The notes: generated by a model from the letters alone, not told the origin. Positions 26,067-35,152 are shown, counted from the first letter of the stretch. The stretch is 64,000 nt of DNA from Pseudomonas_T sp032052615 (GCA_032052615.1 DAMBWF010000002.1:434001-498000), one strand, 5' to 3'. Program-made: numbers and translations.

Positions 26067-27338
26067 TCACACCACCGGCTCGGGCAGGTCGCCCTGGGCC
26101 TCGCAGGCGGCGGCGGTGAACAGGACGTCGGTGGAGGAGTTCAGCGCGGTTTCCGCCGAGTCCTGGAGGATGCCGATGATGAAGCCGACCCCCACCACCT
26201 GCATCGCCACCGCGTTGGGGATGCCGAACAGCGCGCAGGCCAGGGGGATCAGCAGTAGCGAGCCGCCGGCTACCCCCGAGGCGCCGCAGGCGCAGATGGA
26301 CGCCACCACGCTCAGCAGCAGGCTGCTCAGCAGGTCCACCTGGATGCCCAGGGTGTGCACGGCGGCCAGGGTCAGCACGGTGATGGTGATCGCCGCGCCG
26401 GCCATGTTGATGGTGGCCCCCAGGGGAATCGCCACCGAATAGGTTTCCTCGTGCAGCTTCAGGCGCTGGCAGAGTTGCAGGTTCACCGGGATGTTGGCCG
26501 CCGAGCTGCGGGTGAAGAACGCGGTGATGCCGCTCTCCCGCAAGCAGGTGAGGACCAGCGGGTAGGGGTTGCGGCGGATCTGCCACCAGACGATGAGCGG
26601 GTTCACCACCAGGGCGACGAAGGCCATGCAACCCAGCAGCACCGCCAGCAGGTGCAGGTAGTCCAGCAGTACCCCCGGGCCGAACTCCGCCAGGGTGCCG
26701 GCCACCAGGCCGAAGATGCCGATGGGCGCGAGGCCGATCACGCGCCTCACCAGGGCGGTGAGGGCGTCCGACAGGTCCGTGAGCATCTGCCGGCTGCTCT
26801 CCGAGGCGTGGCGGAAGGCCAGGCCCAGGACCACCGCCCAGGCCAGCAGGCCGATGTAGTTGCCGTGCAGGAGCGCGTTGACCGGGTTGTCCACCAGGCT
26901 CAGGACCAGGCTCCTGAGCACCTCGGCGATGCCGCCCGGCGGCGTAAGCGACGCGCCCTGGGTGGTCAGCACCAGGCTGGAGGGAAACAGGTTGCTGGCG
27001 CCCACCGCCACCAGCGCCGCGCTGAAGGTGCCGACCAGGTACAGCAGCAGGATCGGACGGATATGGGTCGGCTCGCCCTGGCGGTGGGTGGCCATCGACG
27101 CCATGACCAGGATCAGCACCAGCACCGGCGCCACCGCCTTGAGCGCGGAGACGAACACCTCGCCGAGGAACCCGACGCTCTTGGCCAGGGGCGGCGCTAG
27201 CAGCGCCAGCGCGATGCCGGCCACCAGGCCGATGAAAATCCGGGGAACCAGCCCCAGCCGGCCGAGCCAGCCCAGGAACGGCAGGCCCGAACCCGTCTTC
27301 GGGGGCTCGGCGGGAATACGGTTGTCTGAGGGACGCAT
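26067..27338 (-). CDS. sstT: Sodium:serine/threonine symporter
   Basis: 423 residues of the dicarboxylate/amino acid:cation symporter family. About eight transmembrane helices and two re-entrant loops are visible, including FTRSSAANIPVNLQLCQRL (the serine-rich HP1 region) and GATINMAGAAITITVLTLAA (the TM7 NMAG sodium site, here INMAG). VASICACGASGVAGGSLLLIPLAC forms HP2. These match SstT, which imports serine and threonine with sodium. I place the start at 27338 because the sequence before it in frame is arginine/proline-rich and unlike the family. The gene is divergent from the MocR-type regulator at 27644. Confidence 0.92.
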   Translation of the reverse strand: MRPSDNRIPAEPPKTGSGLPFLGWLGRLGLVPRIFIGLVAGIALALLAPPLAKSVGFLGEVFVSALKAVAPVLVLILVMASMATHRQGEPTHIRPILLLYLVGTFSAALVAVGASNLFPSSLVLTTQGASLTPPGGIAEVLRSLVLSLVDNPVNALLHGNYIGLLAWAVVLGLAFRHASESSRQMLTDLSDALTALVRRVIGLAPIGIFGLVAGTLAEFGPGVLLDYLHLLAVLLGCMAFVALVVNPLIVWWQIRRNPYPLVLTCLRESGITAFFTRSSAANIPVNLQLCQRLKLHEETYSVAIPLGATINMAGAAITITVLTLAAVHTLGIQVDLLSSLLLSVVASICACGASGVAGGSLLLIPLACALFGIPNAVAMQVVGVGFIIGILQDSAETALNSSTDVLFTAAACEAQGDLPEPVV

Positions 27339-27643
27339 CGTCGACTCCGGCAGGGCAAAAAGACGCAAAGAGTACAGGGAACGGCGGGAGGAGGCACCAC
27401 TGTCGGGTCGTTCGAGAGGGCACCGGATATCGCCGCCGCGCCTTGGTTCGACGGTGTCAATCGGGCGAATGAGGGGGAGACAAAAGGTTCGAATCAGCCC
27501 TCGGAGGTGTCTGGTATATCGCCTAGGGGAGGGCGGGAGGGCTAGACTCCGCGCTGGACCGGCAGCTCCCAAGCGCCTCGATGACAGGCGTGTGGGCATC
27601 GCTGCCGCCCGGGTTCCCGGGTTTCGGACTGGAAGCGATGACC
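27339..27643. other. Divergent intergenic region between sstT and the MocR gene
   Basis: These 305 bases must hold the promoters of sstT (leftward) and of the regulator (rightward). I find no gene, no clear sigma-70 pair and no long inverted repeat. The only notable sequence is TAGACT at about 27543, a possible -10 element for the regulator with no good -35. This is also the left boundary of the less GC-rich biosynthetic region. No direct repeat or integrase remnant was seen. Confidence 0.5.
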
Positions 27644-29047
27644 ATGAGTGCAAGCAAAGAGACGACATTCGCTTATCAGGCGGTCTATCGTTATTTGATT
27701 GAATGGATTGAAACGGCGAATCCCGAGACCGAGCTACGGCTACCCTCCTTGCGCGAGCTGGCGCAACGGCTGAACGTATCGGTATCCACGACTAAGTACG
27801 CATATTCCCTGCTTGAGGACGAGGGGAGAATCTACGCCCGGCCCAAGCAAGGCTATTTCACCCGGGTGATGCCCGTCGTGCCCGTCGACGAAAAGGCTCC
27901 AAATTTGCTGGACGATGTGTTCGCCAGCGCCCGGCGGCCCGGCATGCTGGCCTTGAGTAGCGATGCGCCAGCGATGCTGTTGTCCTTGGATAACCCTCTG
28001 CTGATGATCGAGCGCGAGCTCACGCGCCAGTACCCACGCGTCCTGGCGCCTCTCTACCAGCCCTTCGGCGAACCTGAGCTACGCAGCGTGCTTGCCGATC
28101 GTTACACCCTCTCCACGGAGCGCTACTGGCGGGCCGAGCATGTGTACATCGGCTCGGACTTGCGCAGTGTGCTGGAATTATCCTTGGAGGCGTTGCAACT
28201 GGTCGGCGGAGTGGCGCTGGTGGAGTCACCTTGCTCCTGGGTGATCCTGCGGCAATTGCAGGCGGCGCGGATTCGGGTCATCGAAATGCCGCTGGGGGAC
28301 GATGGCCGCTTCGACCTGGAGCAGGTCTGGAGCCTGTTGCAGCGCGAGCCCATCCGCCTGGCGGTGTTATCGTCCAAGGTCAGCTTGCCCCATGGCAGCC
28401 TGATGCCGGCGCAGGACAAGCGGATACTGGGCGGCTGGCTCGCGGAGCGGGGCATCTGGCTGTTCGAGAACGATAGCTATGGCGAGCTCTGCTTCGTGCC
28501 AGAGGCAGCCCGCTACCGGGACCATGCAGATCCGGAACGGCTGCTGGTATTTTCTACCTTGGACAAGCTTATTGGCTCGGAGGCGCCCTACGGCTATGTG
28601 CTGGTCCGCCGGCATGGGGTCGAGTTCCAGCGACGTTTCCTGGAGCGGGCGTTCCGTCTTTCGCCGATTCGCCAGAGGGCCATCGCCAAGCTGTTCGCCT
28701 CGCGACGCATCGACCAGCACACCCGAATGTTGCGGGGCCTGTTATGCGACCGGATGACTCACATGAAGGCGTTGCTGGATAGCCGCGTAGGCGAACTGCT
28801 GAAGGTAATCCCACCCCAAGGGGGGGCTGCCTTCTGGGCCGAATCGGCACGGCCGGTAGACATGCGCCGGGTATACGAACGCCTGCTGGCACAGCGCATT
28901 GTCATCGCCCCGGGCGAAATCTTCAGCCAGTGCGGGGCCTGGCCGCGTCACCTGCGCCTGAGCTTCACCCTCGACTGGAGCAAGGATATCGCCCAAGCCT
29001 TGAGTCAACTGGCCTGGGCGATCGAGCGAGAGGCGGGGATCAACTGA
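27644..29047 (+). CDS. MocR/PdxR-type GntR transcriptional regulator with aminotransferase-like domain
   Basis: 467 residues from ATG 27644, preferred to 27638 because GGAAG lies 8 bases upstream. A GntR winged helix fills residues 8-85 (LRLPSLRELAQRLNVSVSTTKYAYSLLEDEGRIYARPKQGYFT). The remainder is a fold-type I aminotransferase-like domain with FENDSYGEL for the PLP pyridine Asp region and STLDKLIGS with the PLP Lys at about 308. Such regulators sense PLP or an amino-group metabolite. Its 3' end overlaps the convergent panB-like gene by 8 bases, and it is the only regulator by the biosynthetic operon, so it probably controls it. Lower GC than the core neighbours. Confidence 0.9.
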   Translation: MSASKETTFAYQAVYRYLIEWIETANPETELRLPSLRELAQRLNVSVSTTKYAYSLLEDEGRIYARPKQGYFTRVMPVVPVDEKAPNLLDDVFASARRPGMLALSSDAPAMLLSLDNPLLMIERELTRQYPRVLAPLYQPFGEPELRSVLADRYTLSTERYWRAEHVYIGSDLRSVLELSLEALQLVGGVALVESPCSWVILRQLQAARIRVIEMPLGDDGRFDLEQVWSLLQREPIRLAVLSSKVSLPHGSLMPAQDKRILGGWLAERGIWLFENDSYGELCFVPEAARYRDHADPERLLVFSTLDKLIGSEAPYGYVLVRRHGVEFQRRFLERAFRLSPIRQRAIAKLFASRRIDQHTRMLRGLLCDRMTHMKALLDSRVGELLKVIPPQGGAAFWAESARPVDMRRVYERLLAQRIVIAPGEIFSQCGAWPRHLRLSFTLDWSKDIAQALSQLAWAIEREAGIN

Positions 29048-29858
29048 CGCCGTAGCAGTGTCGGGACTCGGGGAAGGTGCCGGCGCGTACTTCATCGGCG
29101 AAGGAGGCGAACGCCTGGCGAAACAGCGCGCCAGCGTCGACGTATTGCTTGACGAAGCGCGGCACATGATCACCGCTCAGGCCGAGCATGTCCTCGGTCA
29201 CCAGCACTTGGCCGTCGCAGGCCGGCGAGGCGCCGATACCAATGGTGGGCACCGACGAGAAATCGGTGATGCGCCGCGCCAGGGGTTCCGCCACGCCCTC
29301 CAGCAACAAACTGAAAGCCCCTGCCTCCAGATGGGCGCGGGCATCGTCTTCGATAGCTTGTGCCGCGGCGTCGTTCAAGCCCTGTATCTTGAAGCCGCCC
29401 ATAGCATGGACATACTGCGGCATCAGCCCGACATGGGCCATCACTGGAATGCCCCGCTGCACGAGAAACTCCACCGTCTCGGCCAGTACCTTGCCACCTT
29501 CGAGTTTCACTGCGCTGCAACCGGTACGAGCCAGCACGTGGGCGCAGTTGCGATAGGCCTGCTGCGGTGACTCCTGGTAGCTGCCGAACGGCATATCCGC
29601 GATCACGCAGGCCAGCCGGCTATTGTCTACAACCGCCTTGGTGTGGGCGATTATCTCGTCCACGCTGAGATCCAGCGTGGATGCCCGGCCATAGCCGACC
29701 ATGGCAGTGGAGTCGCCCACCAGGATGAAGTCCACGTAGGGGTCCATCAGTCGGGCGAATCCACAGGTATAAGCCGTCAGGGAGACGATTTTCTGGGTGC
29801 CCTTCAGAGCTACCAATTGTGGCACGGTCATGCGGGTGGTGCGGGTATGGGTGCTCAT
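29040..29858 (-). CDS. PanB-like ketopantoate hydroxymethyltransferase (cluster paralogue)
   Basis: 272 residues with every PanB active-site residue: metal ligands Asp49 (LVGDST), Asp88 (ADMPFGSY) and Glu120 (KLEGG), catalytic Glu187 (LLLEGV), plus AHVGLMPQ and TIGIGASPACDGQVLV. The enzyme adds a hydroxymethyl group from methylene-tetrahydrofolate to a 2-oxo acid. Housekeeping panB in pseudomonads normally sits with panC; here no panC is present and the gene is last in an amino-acid-ligase operon. It may therefore act on a pathway 2-oxo acid or secure pantoate/CoA supply. 41 bases separate it from the preceding ATP-grasp gene. Confidence 0.88.
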   Translation of the reverse strand: MSTHTRTTRMTVPQLVALKGTQKIVSLTAYTCGFARLMDPYVDFILVGDSTAMVGYGRASTLDLSVDEIIAHTKAVVDNSRLACVIADMPFGSYQESPQQAYRNCAHVLARTGCSAVKLEGGKVLAETVEFLVQRGIPVMAHVGLMPQYVHAMGGFKIQGLNDAAAQAIEDDARAHLEAGAFSLLLEGVAEPLARRITDFSSVPTIGIGASPACDGQVLVTEDMLGLSGDHVPRFVKQYVDAGALFRQAFASFADEVRAGTFPESRHCYGVS

Positions 29859-29899
29859 GCTTTTCTCCCTTGGTTGTTTCCGGGTCAGCGGGTTCCGAA

Positions 29900-31144
29900 T
29901 TACAACCCTTTCCTTTCCCAGTCGCGCCAGGCGCGGTAGTCGGCTTCGATTTGCTCGGCTCGCGAATGCACCAGAAAGACCGCGCCAGGGGAACTATTCA
30001 GATCGATTGTCGGTGCTATCGCGGCCCCTTCCGCAAACCTGAAGCGCGCGGTATAGAAGCTGGGTAGCGCCTGCAACCGGGCCAGGGCTTCGCTCTGGGC
30101 GAACGTGCCAGCCCGGTGGGCTATCAAGCTCAGGGTGCGGGCGTGGCGCTGCAGGCGGTAGCGCTGAGGGTGGGTGGTCAGTTTGGCGGGCGCCAAGCAG
30201 GTGAGGCCGGTCAGGGCTACCTGGTCGTTGCCGGTGGCCGATTGCAGGGCACCAGGGCAGGCCAAGCCCGACAACCGGGCGCCGGTTTCCAAAAGCCTTG
30301 GGCCGCGCTCGGTGAGGATCAGTTCGGTATGAGCCGGGCCGTGAACGATGCCCAGGGCGTCTAGCACGCCTTCAGCATAGGCGAGCAAGCTCGGCAGTTC
30401 TGGAGCCTCCTCCTGGAGTAAGTCCTCGTGGTCATAAATTTTTCGGCCCTCGGCGGTGAGGGCCTTAGTGCACCGCCAGACGTCGGTGATCCAATGGCGC
30501 CCGGCGTGGCTGACGCTGTTGACCACGTATTCAGGACCGATCAGGTATTCCTGCAGCAGCGCCTGGCGGTTGTCACACATCATTAGGTTGGTGCCACCGA
30601 GGATGGCTGTCACAGCGGCGCTTAGGGCTTCCCGGTCGTGACAGATGAAAACGTTGTCCGAGCCGGCGCTGTCCAGGGGCTTGGCCACCACGCTGGGTTG
30701 TCCGGCGCGCGCGTACCAGTCCAGGGCCTGTTTCACCGTGTCCACTCGCTGCTGTATCGCCACGGGCAGCCCGGCAAGGGCGACCCGTTCGACCATCAAG
30801 GCCTTGTTCCGGCGGGCGGCGGAGGAGGTCGGGTCGTTGCCCGCCAAACCCAAGGCAGCGGCCAGGCGGTCAGCCAGCTCCACGCCGAATTCACTGCCGG
30901 TAAGCACGGCTCCTGGACGGCGGGCAGCGAGGGCCGCCAGTAGGGGCTCCCAGCCCATCTCGACCAAGCCGAAGTCCTCTTCGAAGAGTTCCTTCGGGCA
31001 GCTGCTGGCGAAGGCAGGGGGCATGGCCGCGCGGGAGCGCACGTGCAGTAGCGGACGTTTTTCGGCCAGGGAGCGGGCCAGGAAGGCACCAGTGGAATAG
31101 GCGTCCACCAGGATCAGCGGGGCGTCAGAGCGGAGGACGGTCAT
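29900..31144 (-). CDS. ATP-grasp amino acid ligase 1 (BacD/LAL-like)
   Basis: 414 residues. An N-terminal Rossmann-like domain (1-105) is followed by the ATP-grasp fold: SVVAKPLDSAGSDNVF with the ATP-binding Lys at about 155, LLQEYLIGPEYVVNSVSH, then IVHGPAHTELILTERGPRLLETGARLSG carrying the metal-binding Glu and Asn-equivalent positions. The GPAHTE and PLDSAGSDNV motifs are those of L-amino acid alpha-ligases such as BacD, which make dipeptides through an acyl phosphate. Its first 20 bases overlap the glutamate mutase large-subunit gene. It likely couples the mutase product or a derivative to another amino acid. Substrates are inferred. Confidence 0.86.
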   Translation of the reverse strand: MTVLRSDAPLILVDAYSTGAFLARSLAEKRPLLHVRSRAAMPPAFASSCPKELFEEDFGLVEMGWEPLLAALAARRPGAVLTGSEFGVELADRLAAALGLAGNDPTSSAARRNKALMVERVALAGLPVAIQQRVDTVKQALDWYARAGQPSVVAKPLDSAGSDNVFICHDREALSAAVTAILGGTNLMMCDNRQALLQEYLIGPEYVVNSVSHAGRHWITDVWRCTKALTAEGRKIYDHEDLLQEEAPELPSLLAYAEGVLDALGIVHGPAHTELILTERGPRLLETGARLSGLACPGALQSATGNDQVALTGLTCLAPAKLTTHPQRYRLQRHARTLSLIAHRAGTFAQSEALARLQALPSFYTARFRFAEGAAIAPTIDLNSSPGAVFLVHSRAEQIEADYRAWRDWERKGL

Positions 31145-32384
31145 AGCGGTTCACCATGAAATGCAACATCTGGAACAATTCGGAAGAACGGATGCCCGGC
31201 CCGTTCTGGGACAGGCCTGCTGTGCGGGGCAGAGGCAAGCCACCGATATTGCCCCAGCGCAGGGCGCCTTGCGTGTCGAGGCGGGTGGTGGCTCGACCGA
31301 GGTTGTTCGGGTGCAGGCAGTAGGGAATATCCAGCAACCCGCGCGCGAACGCTTGAGTTAAGGCCCGGCCCAAGTCGGCATGCAGGTCGAGTACGGCATC
31401 CACCAGGCCGCGGGCCTCCTCAAGGATTTCCTGGTAATAGGCCTCGCTCTCCAGCGGCGCCGGCATCGGCTTGTCAGCGGCGGCCTCGGCCGCCATCAGC
31501 AGGGCGTCGAGGTTATCCTGCACCGACGGAATCTGCCGCGACTCGGCTACTGTTTTGACGATCAGCCGTTCGCAGCCGGCTTGTTTCGCCAAGCGCGCGC
31601 TATTGCAAATCAGGCGTCGGGCGCCATGGTCAGTGGTCGGGAACACGCCCATATAGGAATACACGACCACATGCCAGTGGTTACCGGCCAGGTAATATCC
31701 GGCCAGGGTACGCAAGGCGCGCAGCGCGCCTAGGTCTTGGGCCATGGAGGTACCTTGGGCGTAGCTAAGGGAAACTCCAGACACTCCATGCTGACGGAAG
31801 AACAGCGCCTCCAACAGGGTCATGGCTATCAGCAAGGACGGCGGACAGAGTTGCCCCAACAGGCAGCCGCCGAAGCTCTCGATATGGGGGTGGGCGGTGG
31901 CGTCGGCAAGTATCCGACAGCTCTCGGCCCAGGCTTCCACGGCCTCCTCCAGCGGTAGCCGGCTATAAGGCATGCAGTAGGACACAGGGCCGCCCTCGCT
32001 GGCGTCCAGACCCACTTCCGCCAGGCGCGCGAAGATTTTTTGCGGGCGGGCCGTGCCGTGGCGCACTTGTATTGGGAAGGTGGCGCCATAAAGACCATCG
32101 AGCATGTCGCGCACCGCCTCGGCAGGATGGCTGATCAGCGGGAAGCCGTTCAGGGGACTGCCGTTTCGCAGGTAGCGCGCCGCGCTTGAGTAATCGCCGA
32201 CCCGGGTATAGCTGTCCAGGGTAAGGGTACCGATGGTGGTACAGGGCAATGCCGCCACTCGGGCCAGCCCGTCACGCATCTGCTCAAGGGCGCCGAAGCC
32301 CATGCGCGGCTGAACCACTAGGTTGCCGCTCAGGCGCGCATGTTCGATATAGGCTTGGAAATGACCGCCTGCTGGGGATGTCAT
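31125..32384 (-). CDS. Glutamate mutase (methylaspartate mutase) large subunit, MutE/GlmE type
   Basis: 419 residues, a TIM-barrel subunit of adenosylcobalamin-dependent glutamate mutase, which rearranges L-glutamate to (2S,3S)-3-methylaspartate. Recognisable blocks are NLVVQPRMGFG, TIGTLTLDSYTRVGDY, LNGFPLISHPAE, PIQVRHGTARPQ (with the conserved RHG substrate contact), EGGPVSYCMPYSRLPLEEAVEAW and LPPSLL-like LCPPSLLIAMTLLEALFF. It is about 60 residues shorter than fermentative MutE. Its start lies 3 bases after the PP-loop gene's stop. The matching small subunit is encoded three genes upstream in the same operon, so the two-part enzyme is complete. Confidence 0.9.
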   Translation of the reverse strand: MTSPAGGHFQAYIEHARLSGNLVVQPRMGFGALEQMRDGLARVAALPCTTIGTLTLDSYTRVGDYSSAARYLRNGSPLNGFPLISHPAEAVRDMLDGLYGATFPIQVRHGTARPQKIFARLAEVGLDASEGGPVSYCMPYSRLPLEEAVEAWAESCRILADATAHPHIESFGGCLLGQLCPPSLLIAMTLLEALFFRQHGVSGVSLSYAQGTSMAQDLGALRALRTLAGYYLAGNHWHVVVYSYMGVFPTTDHGARRLICNSARLAKQAGCERLIVKTVAESRQIPSVQDNLDALLMAAEAAADKPMPAPLESEAYYQEILEEARGLVDAVLDLHADLGRALTQAFARGLLDIPYCLHPNNLGRATTRLDTQGALRWGNIGGLPLPRTAGLSQNGPGIRSSELFQMLHFMVNRYDRPPL

Positions 32385-32387
32385 GGC

Positions 32388-33884
32388 TCAGCGTCCGGAG
32401 ATCTGTTCCACCATCAACCGGCCGGTGGCCGGATCGAGGCGGCTGACGCGGCCTTTGTGGGGGTCGCCGGCGCGGACCCGGGCGATCAGTGTGGCGTCGC
32501 TGTCGAAGTCGATCCGCTCATGGCGGTACAGGCTGCGCAACGCCTGCAGAGGCAGACCACTGGTCTGTTCCAGCCACTCGACCAGGACCGTCTGGCCCGA
32601 GTCCCCCTCGAGGATGCTGTGCAATTCCAGGAGGTGATCGAGGTAGGCGGGATGGCAGACGCCGATGAAGGTGGACAATTCGCGGCCGCGATTGACGAAG
32701 GGGGCGAATTGCAGGCAAGTCAACTGCGCTTCGTTCAGGTCGAATGCCTCCTCGGCGAAGCGGGCCGCGAGTTGCCGCCGCGCGCGAATGCCCTCGGCTC
32801 CGGCATAGGGCGCCAAGGCCAAGTCGATCAGGCGCTGGGGCATTTCCTTCTTGCGCATTAGCGCCTGGGCCAGCTCCAGGTATTCGGCGATGCCTTCAGC
32901 GTAGCTGCGGCCCTGCACGTACTCGGCCTTGAGCCCACGGAAGTGAGCCATCAGCATTGGGTTGGCGCAGTCTGACTCGGTGAAACTGAAGGCCAGCTCC
33001 TCGAAGCGGAAGCCGAGGAACTCGGTAATCAGTCCCCAATGGTCGTCCACCTTGTAACTGACCAAGTCGTAGATACTAATGAACGCTGGGTCGGCATGGG
33101 CATCGCCGCTGGCCACCCGGCGCTCCGCCAGGTGCGCCTCGAAGCCTTCACCGAATAATTCAACGAAGTAAGCCTGGGCTACTCCATCCAAGGCCTGTAA
33201 CAGTCCGCGGAATCCCTTTCGACGGCACTCCTCCACATCCAGTCCTATGTGCTGGGCCAGGCGCATGATCCACGTGAAGTAGTGTTTTTGTTCCTTGCGT
33301 GAATCCCCCGTAACCACGGCATCGACACCGCCCTGCCACCAGGCGGCGCGGCCATAGAAGTCGGCTACCGCCAGGTTGCAACTGTTGCAAAAGGTGGGGC
33401 GGCCGTCGCCCGCGGTGCGGTGGCCATTCATCAGCACGTCGAAGCGGTTCATAGCCTTGACGTTCTCGGGTAGCGGTAGGTGGCGCTGGAAGGGGCGGAT
33501 GATGTGGTGATCCACGACCAGCATCTCCGCTCGCGGATCATCCAGCAGCTCCAGCGCCCGGTAGACCCGCTCGATGTTGGCCATTACCGGGTCGGCGACC
33601 CCGGCGTGTCGCATGTTGGCGATGCGCAGACGAAAGGTGCGCCCGTGGCGCAGCGCCAGGTGCAACTGGGTGGCGCGTAGTATCGACACCGTGTAGGAGC
33701 TGTCTTTGCCGCCGCCGTAGGCGATCATGAGGCGGAACTCGGGTAGCCTATCGAGGCCACCAGCAGCTTCGATCAGCCGGCCTCCCAAGGTGTCGACGGC
33801 GCGCCGTTCGGTGGCGTCGAAGTAGGCGGTCAGGCGATCGAGCAAGGCTTCGTCGCGAGCCCGGTCGAATACGGTGATGGTCAT
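32388..33884 (-). CDS. PP-loop ATPase (PAPS reductase/N-type ATP pyrophosphatase-like) of unknown activity
   Basis: 498 residues. A PP-loop, AYGGGKDSSYTVSIL, lies at about 55-69, of the type that adenylates a substrate in N-type ATP pyrophosphatases. A CxxC pair follows at Cys166 and Cys169 (TFCNSCNLAVADFY), with a later TGDSRKEQKHYF. The roughly 300-residue C-terminal part has no domain I can name but contains FSFTESDCANPMLM. PP-loop enzymes add sulfur, nitrogen or an amide to an activated carbonyl; here it could form an amide or thio-acid. The start overlaps the upstream ATP-grasp gene by ATGA. I do not recognise the family and assign no reaction. Confidence 0.75.
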   Translation of the reverse strand: MTITVFDRARDEALLDRLTAYFDATERRAVDTLGGRLIEAAGGLDRLPEFRLMIAYGGGKDSSYTVSILRATQLHLALRHGRTFRLRIANMRHAGVADPVMANIERVYRALELLDDPRAEMLVVDHHIIRPFQRHLPLPENVKAMNRFDVLMNGHRTAGDGRPTFCNSCNLAVADFYGRAAWWQGGVDAVVTGDSRKEQKHYFTWIMRLAQHIGLDVEECRRKGFRGLLQALDGVAQAYFVELFGEGFEAHLAERRVASGDAHADPAFISIYDLVSYKVDDHWGLITEFLGFRFEELAFSFTESDCANPMLMAHFRGLKAEYVQGRSYAEGIAEYLELAQALMRKKEMPQRLIDLALAPYAGAEGIRARRQLAARFAEEAFDLNEAQLTCLQFAPFVNRGRELSTFIGVCHPAYLDHLLELHSILEGDSGQTVLVEWLEQTSGLPLQALRSLYRHERIDFDSDATLIARVRAGDPHKGRVSRLDPATGRLMVEQISGR

Positions 33885-35119
33885 ATGGGAACGGCCTGAA
33901 AATCGAAGGTTTGGATGGCGCGATGGATATCGGCCTCAATGGCGGCCTCGTCGGCGCCGATGAAGATGAAGCGTCCGCTGTGCAGGGCGTCGTAACTGCC
34001 TCCAGCCTCCAGTACCTCACCAGGCTCGGGCAGCAACTCGCGCCAGAGGGTCGGCAGGCGACCTTGCAGGGAATTGGCGCGTAGCACGCGACAGGGCAGG
34101 CGCTGCGGCTTCGGAATCACCAGCCAACCACCGCTGGGGTCCCCGGCGGGCGCTGGTATCAGGGGGCTCTCTCCGGCGAGCCGGCGCAATACCTGCTCAT
34201 AGAGGTTGACTCCGAAAACCTTGTTGATCAGGTGCGGCACTTCGCTACCGCCAACCCGGGCGCCTACCTCCAAAAACACCAGGCTCCCGTCCGTCCGCGC
34301 GAACAGTTCGAGGTGGAAGGCCGAATTGCTCACGCCTAAGGCCCGCAGACATTGTCTGGAAAAGGCCTCGATACGCGCCCGCAATGGGCTGGCCTGGAGA
34401 ATGACCGAGCCCAGGGGCTGGGCCTGGGCGAAATCCAGACAGGTGTTGATGTAGCGAGACACTACTTGGAACGGCACCTCGCCGTGTTCGTCGCAGATGC
34501 CGTCGACGTGATGAATATGACCCTCGACGAACGTCTCCACTTCGTAGCGTGCCAAGTCCACGCTCTCCAGCAGGGCGGCCAGACTCGACTCATCGTCGGC
34601 CTTCGCCACGCCTATGCTGGCGGCGCCGTCCACCGGCTTGACGATCACCGGGAACCCTACCTCCCGGGCGAATTCCAGCGCTTGCTCGCGGCTCCCGCAG
34701 CGTGCGAAGGCTGGCACTGCTAGGCCGTGCTCACACAAGACTTCCTTCATCCGTGCCTTGTCCCGGTATACCGCCACTTCTTCCGGACCATGACCCGGAA
34801 TGCCTAGGGCCTGGCGAACCCGGGCGGCGATTTCCAGAGTGAATTCCGACAAGGCGATCAGTTGGTCCACCGGACCGACCTGCTCGATGATCTCCTGTAC
34901 TGCCATCAGCAGGTGGTCGTATTGGTTGACGTCCTCGACTCGCACTTGATGCGCGATTCGCTCCGGCGGCGCCAGCACGCCGGCGGCGCCCGGCCCGTCC
35001 ACCACGTAGCTGACGGTATGGCGGAGGTGGTCGATGAAGTCTTCGTAGCGGGTCAGCTCGTTGTCCCAGCGGCGCCCGTCATGGAAGCGCGGCCAGCGGT
35101 TGACGATCACGATGTGCAT
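33881..35119 (-). CDS. ATP-grasp ligase 2
   Basis: 412 residues, clearly different from ligase 1. A pre-ATP-grasp domain (1-115) begins MHIVIVNRWPRFHDGRRWDNELTRYE. The ATP-grasp fold includes FPVIVKPVDGAASIGV with the ATP-binding Lys at about 161, YEVETFVEGHIHHVDGI, and FHLELFARTDGSLVFLEVGARVGGSEVPHL, where the Glu/Glu and GARVGG metal-binding block is intact. The closest type is the carboxylate-amine ligase group that joins amino acids or other carboxylates in natural-product pathways. It sits between the B12-binding subunit (33 bases upstream) and the PP-loop gene (4-base overlap). Substrates are unknown. Confidence 0.86.
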   Translation of the reverse strand: MHIVIVNRWPRFHDGRRWDNELTRYEDFIDHLRHTVSYVVDGPGAAGVLAPPERIAHQVRVEDVNQYDHLLMAVQEIIEQVGPVDQLIALSEFTLEIAARVRQALGIPGHGPEEVAVYRDKARMKEVLCEHGLAVPAFARCGSREQALEFAREVGFPVIVKPVDGAASIGVAKADDESSLAALLESVDLARYEVETFVEGHIHHVDGICDEHGEVPFQVVSRYINTCLDFAQAQPLGSVILQASPLRARIEAFSRQCLRALGVSNSAFHLELFARTDGSLVFLEVGARVGGSEVPHLINKVFGVNLYEQVLRRLAGESPLIPAPAGDPSGGWLVIPKPQRLPCRVLRANSLQGRLPTLWRELLPEPGEVLEAGGSYDALHSGRFIFIGADEAAIEADIHRAIQTFDFQAVPI

Positions 35120-35152
35120 GGAGAATCCCTGTCCGGTGAGGTGGTGCCGATG

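Noticed and set aside
29040..31144. Pantothenate pathway (panB plus a PanC-like ligase)
   Set aside because: The neighbour is an ATP-grasp ligase, not the HxGH-type PanC, and no panD or panE is close.
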